Positions 59,547-64,000 of a DNA stretch of 64,000 nucleotides are shown here, one piece after another. Under the pieces are notes generated by a model. It worked only from the letters and a program-made list of their open reading frames with translations. It ran no database searches and was not told where the DNA came from. Position 1 is the stretch's first letter. Each line of letters begins with the position of its first letter. This DNA is from Pseudomonadota bacterium (GTDB lineage: Bacteria > Pseudomonadota > Alphaproteobacteria > Azospirillales > Azospirillaceae): NCBI GenBank assembly GCA_023411035.1, contig JAEYPE010000034.1, positions 5,539 through 69,538 on the forward strand, in the 5' to 3' direction. The position numbers and the translations under genes are program-made.

Positions 59547-60332
59547 ATGTCCGCCGCCCCGCACGCCATCCGCAAGGCCACCGCCCGCAAGGCTTTCCGC
59601 TTCGCGCTGCTCGCCGCCGTCGCCGCCGGCCTGCCCGCCTGCAACGCCATGTCGCGTGTGGCGGACATCGGCTCCGCCCCCGAACTCACCAAGATCAAGG
59701 ACCCCCAGGCCCAGCCCGGCTACCAGCCCGTCAGCCTGCCGATGCCGACCCCGCTGCCGACGGAGCGCAACCCGAACTCCCTGTGGCGGACCGGCGCCAA
59801 GGCCTTCTTCAAGGACCAGCGCGCGGCCAAGGTGGGCGACCTGCTGACCGTGGACATCCAGATCAACGACCAGGCCCAGATCAACAACCAGACCACCCGG
59901 ACGCGCGACAATTCCGAAACGGCCGGCATGCCGAGCTTCCTCGGCTTCGAGGGCAAGGCGCTGCAGCGCGCGCTGCCCGACGGGGTGAGCGCCGACAGCC
60001 TCATCGACCTGTCCAGCACCACCTCCAACGCCGGCAAGGGCGCTATCAACCGCAAGGAGCAGATCACCCTGAAGGTGGCCGCTCTGGTCACCCAGAGCCT
60101 GCCCAACGGCAACATGGTGATCCAGGGCCGGCAGGAGGTCCGCGTGAACTACGAGGTTCGCGACCTGATCATCACCGGCGTGATCCGGCCCGAGGACATC
60201 ACCGCGCAGAACACCATCAGCTACGAGAAGGTGGCCGAGGCCCGGATTTCCTACGGCGGACGCGGCCAGATCACCGACGTGCAGCAACCCCGCTACGGTC
60301 AGCAGCTGTTCGACATCATCATGCCCTTTTGA
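59547..60332 (+). CDS. flgH: Flagellar L-ring protein FlgH
   Basis: The 261-residue outer-membrane lipoprotein has a long basic leader ending in the lipobox GLPACN (Cys32), then SLWRTGAKAFFKDQRAAKVGDLLTVDIQINDQAQ, NGNMVIQGRQEVRVNYEVRDLIITGVIRPEDI and the C-terminal RYGQQLFDIIMPF. It forms the outer ring of the basal body and ends the operon before a strong terminator. Confidence 0.96.
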   Translation: MSAAPHAIRKATARKAFRFALLAAVAAGLPACNAMSRVADIGSAPELTKIKDPQAQPGYQPVSLPMPTPLPTERNPNSLWRTGAKAFFKDQRAAKVGDLLTVDIQINDQAQINNQTTRTRDNSETAGMPSFLGFEGKALQRALPDGVSADSLIDLSSTTSNAGKGAINRKEQITLKVAALVTQSLPNGNMVIQGRQEVRVNYEVRDLIITGVIRPEDITAQNTISYEKVAEARISYGGRGQITDVQQPRYGQQLFDIIMPF

Positions 60333-60368
60333 TATCGGGCGCCTTACCGAAACGACCGACGAGCGAAT

Positions 60369-60405
60369 GCGCCGGGAGGGCAGTTTCTGCCACCCGGCGC
60401 CTTTT
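60369..60405 (+). terminator. Intrinsic terminator after flgH
   Basis: GCGCCGGG (60369-60376) pairs with CCCGGCGC (60393-60400); inside, GGCAG pairs with CTGCC around TTT. CTTTT follows, 36 bases past the flgH stop. Confidence 0.85.
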
Positions 60406-60491
60406 GCCATGGCCGGATTTGCCGGGCGGGGGTGTCTCGGCCGATGGCCTGGCGCGAGTCGATCCCCCGAAAAACCTGCCGGACAAACGAA

Positions 60492-60519
60492 AGGCCCCCG
60501 CCGGGATCGGAGGGGGCCT
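60492..60519 (-). terminator. Intrinsic terminator after dksA
   Basis: AGGCCCCC and GGGGGCCT are perfect inverted repeats with a 12-base loop. On the minus strand TTTCGTTTG follows. Confidence 0.75.
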
Positions 60520-60564
60520 CTGCGATACGCGGGCTGGGCGATACGCGGTTTGGAAACAGCGCCG

Positions 60565-60984
60565 TCAGTCGTCGCGCTGGGTGCGCTCCAGACGCTCGTG
60601 CCGTTCCTGGGCTTCCAGGCTCAGCGTCGCGATGGGGCGGGCGTCGAGGCGGCGGACGGAGATGGGCTCCCCCGTTTCCTCGCAATAGCCGTAGGAGCCG
60701 TCCTGCAACCGCTCCAGCGCCGCGTCGATCTTGGAGATCAGCTTGCGCTCACGGTCGCGGGTGCGGAGTTCCAACGCCCGGTCGGTCTCCGCCGACGCGC
60801 GGTCGGCGATGTCCGGTTCCTGGATGCCGCCTTCCTGAAGGCTGCTCAGGGTCTCGCTGGATTCGGCCAGCAGCTCCGCGCGCCAGCGCAGCAGCTTCTG
60901 GCGGAAATACTCCCGCATGACGGGATTCATGAACTCCTCGTCTTCCGACGGGGCGTAGTTCTTAGGCAGAAGCGGAGACGACAT
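60565..60984 (-). CDS. dksA: RNA polymerase-binding transcription factor DksA
   Basis: The 139-residue protein has the coiled coil with the tip residues in IQEPDIADRASAETDRALELRTRDRERKLISKIDAALERL, and the C-terminal finger YGYCEETGEPISVRRLDARPIATLSLEAQERHER. Only one of the four zinc cysteines remains (Cys-Thr-Arg-Ala pattern), so it likely does not bind zinc, as in many alphaproteobacterial DksA proteins. It modulates RNA polymerase with ppGpp. The start is the ATG of MSSPLLPKN. Confidence 0.92.
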   Translation of the reverse strand: MSSPLLPKNYAPSEDEEFMNPVMREYFRQKLLRWRAELLAESSETLSSLQEGGIQEPDIADRASAETDRALELRTRDRERKLISKIDAALERLQDGSYGYCEETGEPISVRRLDARPIATLSLEAQERHERLERTQRDD

Positions 60985-61224
60985 CCGAGAGCATCCAACG
61001 CAAAAGGGTGATCCGGGCGGCGCGGAGTATAGGTAGCCGCGACAGCAACCGCAACCCCGCGCTTTGCCTATCGAAGCGCGAACAAGCCCTTGGAGAAGCA
61101 AAGCTTTGTGAAACGTCTGGCCGTGGCCCGATGGCCGATGCCGAAAAGCCGGTCCTATGCCCCGGAGACCGCGGCGCCCGGCCTTCATACGCCGGAACCG
61201 GGGGCGCCGGAACCGGGAAGGCGG

Positions 61225-61641
61225 TCAGGGGGTGAGCTTCGCCAGCTCGACCTGGGCGCGCAGATCGATCTGGTCGAGAATATCGGCCAGCCGCGGATCG
61301 TCCACATGGACGCGGCGCGTCTGCACCACCTTCACGAGGTCCATCAGCTTCTGCGCCGGAAGCGTGCCGGCCAGCAGGCCGTGCTGGATCTCCTCCAGCT
61401 TGTCCAGCATCTCCTCGGCGCGCATCTTCCCACGGGACGCGCGGGCCGCGGCGTCGTCCACTTCCTGCAACGCCAGGACACTGGCGATGCCGGCCAGCGG
61501 TGCCGCGGCATGGACGCCCTGAGCGTTGCTGGTCTCGCCGACGAGTTGCTTGGAGAAGGACGCACCGGACGAGCCTTCGGCCTTCCCCGTGCGCCGGACC
61601 GAGCTGCTGCCGCGAAGTTTTCCGGGGCCTTCGACTTTCAT
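61225..61641 (-). CDS. fliX: Flagellar assembly regulator FliX
   Basis: The 138-residue protein has the FliX C-terminal half: MRAEEMLDKLEEIQHGLLAGTLPAQKLMDLVKVVQTRR...DPRLADILDQIDLRAQVELAKL. In Caulobacter FliX controls the sigma54 activator FlbD in response to early flagellar assembly. It is divergent from flgI here, as in Caulobacter. Confidence 0.88.
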   Translation of the reverse strand: MKVEGPGKLRGSSSVRRTGKAEGSSGASFSKQLVGETSNAQGVHAAAPLAGIASVLALQEVDDAAARASRGKMRAEEMLDKLEEIQHGLLAGTLPAQKLMDLVKVVQTRRVHVDDPRLADILDQIDLRAQVELAKLTP

Positions 61642-61692
61642 GTTCCGTGCAAACCGGTTTCGGAAAAGCGCGATACTCTAGATGGAAGCACC

Positions 61693-61707
61693 TTAACATC
61701 TGGTCAA
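61693..61707. promoter_or_regulatory. Near-match CtrA site between fliX and flgI
   Basis: TTAA-CATCTGG-TCAA differs from TTAA-N7-TTAA by one base and lies 52 bases upstream of the fliX ATG. Confidence 0.35.
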
Positions 61708-61844
61708 GGCTTGCCGCAATCGGGCAAAAATTGCCCCGTTTGCGTGACATAAAGCGGTCGGACGCGGTGACGATTTCCGGCCTTTTCATCCGCCGCCCCC
61801 TGTTCCGCTTGCCGATCCTGCCCGTTGCCTGCCGTCCTCGCCGC

Positions 61845-61860
61845 TGGCACGCCGTTTGTA
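61845..61860 (+). promoter_or_regulatory. Sigma54 promoter of flgI
   Basis: TGGCACG-CCGT-TTGTA matches TGGCACR-N4-TTGCW except for T in place of the -12 C. The predicted start is about 25 bases before the flgI ATG. Confidence 0.6.
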
Positions 61861-61894
61861 TGGAGAGGAACAGCCGTTGAGGAGTGTTCCCGCC

Positions 61895-63058
61895 ATGACC
61901 GCCACCGCCCTGCCCCGTGCCGCCGCGCTCCGCGCCGCCGTCCTGCTCCGCGCGGTCGCCCTGCTGGCCGCCTTGCTGGCCGCGCTGCTCCCGCTGTCGG
62001 CGCCGGCCTCGGCCTCGTCGGCGCGGATCAAGGACGTGGTGGATGTGGAGGGCGTGCGCGACAACATGCTGATCGGCTACGGCCTCGTGGTCGGCCTGAA
62101 CGGCACGGGCGACAGCCTCAACAACTCCCCCTTCACCGAGCAGAGCCTCGTCGGCATGCTGGAGCGGATGGGCGTCAACACCCGCGGCACCAACCTGCGC
62201 ACCAAGAACGTGGCGGCGGTGATGGTGACGGCGACCCTGCCGCCCTACTCCGCCCAGGGCACGCGCATCGACGCCACCGTCTCGGCGATGGGCGATTCGA
62301 AGAGCCTGCTGGGCGGCACGCTGCTGGTCACCCCGCTGCTGGGCGCCGACGGCGAGGTCTATGCGGTGGCCCAGGGACCGATCGCGGTGTCCGGCTTCTC
62401 CGCCCAGGGCCAGGGGGCCAGCGTGACGCGCGGCGTTCCCACCTCGGGCCGCATCTCCTCGGGCGCCATCGTGGAGCGCGAGATCCAATTCTCGCTGGCC
62501 GAACTGCCAGTGCTGCGCCTGTCGCTGCGCAACCCGGACTTCACCACGGCCCAGCGCGTGGCCACCGCCATCAACATCCAGCTCCGCGGCAACCGCGCGC
62601 AGGCCACCGACCCGTCCTCGGTCCTGCTGAGCGTGCCGGAGGCGCGGCGCGGCGACATCGTCGGCCTGATCACCGAGATCGAGCAGCTTCGCGTCACCCC
62701 CGATCAGGTCGCCCGCGTGGTGGTGGACGAGAAGTCGGGCGTGATCGTGATGGGCGAGAACGTCCGCATCTCCACCGTCGCCATCGCCCAGGGCAACCTG
62801 ACGATCCGCGTCACCGAGACGCCGCAGGTCAGCCAGCCCGGCCCCTTCAGCCAGGGCCAGACCGCCGTGGTGCCGCGCACCGACATCCAGGTGGACGACC
62901 AGTCCGACAACCGCCTCGCCGTGATGAATTCCGGGGTGACGCTTCAGGAGTTGGTACAATCCTTGAATGCGCTTGGCGTGGGCCCCCGGGACATGATCGC
63001 CATCCTTCAGTCGATCAAGGCCGCCGGAGCCCTGCAAGCGGAGATCGAGGTGATCTGA
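61895..63058 (+). CDS. flgI: Flagellar P-ring protein FlgI
   Basis: The 387-residue protein has a long Ala/Leu-rich signal peptide (cleavage near ASASSA), then RIKDVVDVEGVRDNMLIGYGLVVGLNGTGD, RMGVNTRGTNLRTKNVAAVMVTATLPP and the C-terminal LQELVQSLNALGVGPRDMIAILQSIKAAGALQAEIEVI. It forms the periplasmic ring around the rod. The ATG is preceded by GAGGAG. Its stop overlaps the next ATG by one base. Confidence 0.97.
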   Translation: MTATALPRAAALRAAVLLRAVALLAALLAALLPLSAPASASSARIKDVVDVEGVRDNMLIGYGLVVGLNGTGDSLNNSPFTEQSLVGMLERMGVNTRGTNLRTKNVAAVMVTATLPPYSAQGTRIDATVSAMGDSKSLLGGTLLVTPLLGADGEVYAVAQGPIAVSGFSAQGQGASVTRGVPTSGRISSGAIVEREIQFSLAELPVLRLSLRNPDFTTAQRVATAINIQLRGNRAQATDPSSVLLSVPEARRGDIVGLITEIEQLRVTPDQVARVVVDEKSGVIVMGENVRISTVAIAQGNLTIRVTETPQVSQPGPFSQGQTAVVPRTDIQVDDQSDNRLAVMNSGVTLQELVQSLNALGVGPRDMIAILQSIKAAGALQAEIEVI

Positions 63059-63465
63059 TGGATACGGCACTTTCCCTTACCGGCCTTCCGGCCCCGCGCC
63101 TCCCGGCGGCCGCCGAGCGCGCCCAGGCGAGCGGCCAGGCGAGCTTTCGGACGGCGGTGCGGACCGATCTCATCGATCCCCGCTCGGCGGACGGCGCGGC
63201 GGAGAGCCGGGTGGACCCGGCGATCCGCGCCAAGCTCCGCCAGTCCGCCAACGAGTTCGAGAACGTCTTCGTCTCCCAGATGCTGGGCCACATGTTCGAC
63301 GGGATCGAGGTGGACGAGACCTTCGGCGGCGGCCATGGCGAGGAGATGTTCCGCTCCATGCTGACCAATGAATACGGCAAGCAGGTGTCCCGCAGCGGCG
63401 GGTTCGGCATCGCCGATCAGGTTTACCGCGAGCTTCTGCGCGCACAGGAGGGCAATCATGGATAA
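63058..63465 (+). CDS. FlgJ-like rod-binding protein
   Basis: The 135-residue protein corresponds to the N-terminal rod-binding half of FlgJ: LRQSANEFENVFVSQMLGHMFDGIEVDETFGGGHGEEMFRSMLTNEYGKQVSRSGGFGIADQVYREL. There is no muramidase domain, as usual in alphaproteobacteria, where a separate lytic enzyme cuts the wall. The ATG overlaps the flgI stop (TGATG). Confidence 0.9.
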   Translation: MDTALSLTGLPAPRLPAAAERAQASGQASFRTAVRTDLIDPRSADGAAESRVDPAIRAKLRQSANEFENVFVSQMLGHMFDGIEVDETFGGGHGEEMFRSMLTNEYGKQVSRSGGFGIADQVYRELLRAQEGNHG

Positions 63466-63973
63466 GGTCGACGTCCGCTTCCCGCAGCCGCCCAAGGCTC
63501 CCGCCGTCAATCTGCCCAAGAACGCCGAGGAGCGCGCCGAGGCGCTGGTCGAGCTGATGGGCCGGCTGAGCGCCCATCTGGCGCGCGAGACGGAAGCCGT
63601 GATGCGCCACTGCACCAGCGCCGAGCTGGCCCGGCTGGCGCGCGAGAAGCAGCCGATGATGCTGGTCTACGAGGAGGTGTCGCGCCTGCTGCGCGTGGAC
63701 CGCGAGGGCATGGCCACCCTGCCCGACGAGGCCAGGACCGGCCTGCGCGAGGCCACCCGCGCGCTCTACGAGGCGTCCGCCGCGAACGCCGACGCGCTGC
63801 GCCGGAACAGCGCGGCACAGAAGATCCTGGTGGACACGGTGGTCGGCGCCATCAACCGCGCCCGGCAGGTCACCACCGTCGCCTATGGCACCGCCCCGGT
63901 TCCGCCGCGTGCGACCTACATCACGCCGACCCACGGGCCGTCCACCTCCGCCACGCTGAACACCCGGCTCTGA
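63458..63973 (+). CDS. FlgN-like flagellar export chaperone
   Basis: The 171-residue helical protein has AEALVELMGRLSAHLARETEAVMRHCTSAELARLAREKQPMMLVYEEVSRLLR, the FlgN pattern of long helices, and a disordered C-terminal tail (TPVPPRATYITPTHGPSTS-like). FlgN proteins escort hook-filament junction proteins to the export gate. The ATG follows CAGGAGGG and overlaps the previous gene by eight bases. Confidence 0.75.
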   Translation: MDKVDVRFPQPPKAPAVNLPKNAEERAEALVELMGRLSAHLARETEAVMRHCTSAELARLAREKQPMMLVYEEVSRLLRVDREGMATLPDEARTGLREATRALYEASAANADALRRNSAAQKILVDTVVGAINRARQVTTVAYGTAPVPPRATYITPTHGPSTSATLNTRL

Positions 63974-64000
63974 CGATCCGTCAGCGCCGCGGAATCCCGC

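Noticed and set aside
61142..61220. Short direct repeats (GCCGGAACCGGG) between dksA and fliX
   Set aside because: Only two copies of 12 bases in GC-rich sequence, with no clear role.
60962..63070. 702-codon minus-strand frame across flgI
   Set aside because: Antisense to flgI, with low-complexity Arg/Gly/His sequence.

Overview
The window is about 68 % G+C and reads as a chromosomal segment of a flagellated alphaproteobacterium of the Rhodospirillales, most probably Azospirillum or a close relative. This rests on the class-specific proteins GcrA, CckA and FliX, a recA operator of the alphaproteobacterial LexA type (GAAC-N7-GAAC), a eukaryote-type NADP isocitrate dehydrogenase, and a Caulobacter-like order of flagellar genes (flgF-flgG-flgA-flgH, dksA, then fliX divergent from flgI). 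No rRNA, tRNA, CRISPR array or intact mobile element was seen.

Layout. 1-36 kb is mostly housekeeping and signalling: the end of carA, a large hybrid histidine kinase, serA, an ArsC-family reductase with prmB, a YhiM-like membrane protein lying between two decayed IS5-type transposase ends, a GNAT enzyme, an IlvM-like ACT protein behind a branched-chain-amino-acid leader peptide, psd-pssA, a LysM protein, a LOG-family hydrolase, icd, an ExoD-family protein, gcrA, a truncated anti-sigma-like gene beside a 25-bp tandem repeat, a second (Thermus/Rickettsia-type) isocitrate dehydrogenase, an ABM monooxygenase, a protein with an RGS-like domain, an MCP, a VWA/MoxR pair separated by other genes, a MESH1-like alarmone hydrolase, ccoG, a threonine-dehydratase-like enzyme, a hemerythrin, alaS, an outer-membrane barrel and recA.

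36-64 kb is a flagellar and cell-cycle region broken up by a few other genes. flgB-flgC-fliE-fliQ-fliR-flhB-cckA run on the minus strand. A FlhB C-terminal paralogue, a small coiled-coil protein, fliO and fliP run divergently. After the potassium transporter kup comes a minus-strand operon of cheZ, two MotB-like proteins and a 1151-residue TPR protein, with a perfect CtrA-type site (TTAA-N7-TTAA) upstream. Next are a KGG-repeat stress protein, then fliL-fliM-DUF6468-MotE, and then the rod, ring and basal-body genes flgF-flgG-flgA-flgH and flgI-FlgJ-like-FlgN-like. flgF and flgI each have a sigma54-type -24/-12 element.

How it fits together: GcrA and CckA (upstream of CtrA), the CtrA-type site before cheZ, FliX and the sigma54 sites form a plausible Caulobacter-like hierarchy linking the cell cycle to flagellum assembly. 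Most notable for follow-up: the apparently leaderless attenuator before the IlvM-like gene, the RGS-like bacterial protein, the YhiM gene between IS scars, and the paired MotB-like proteins, one of which lacks the proton-carrying aspartate. All calls come from reading the sequence; no database search was run.
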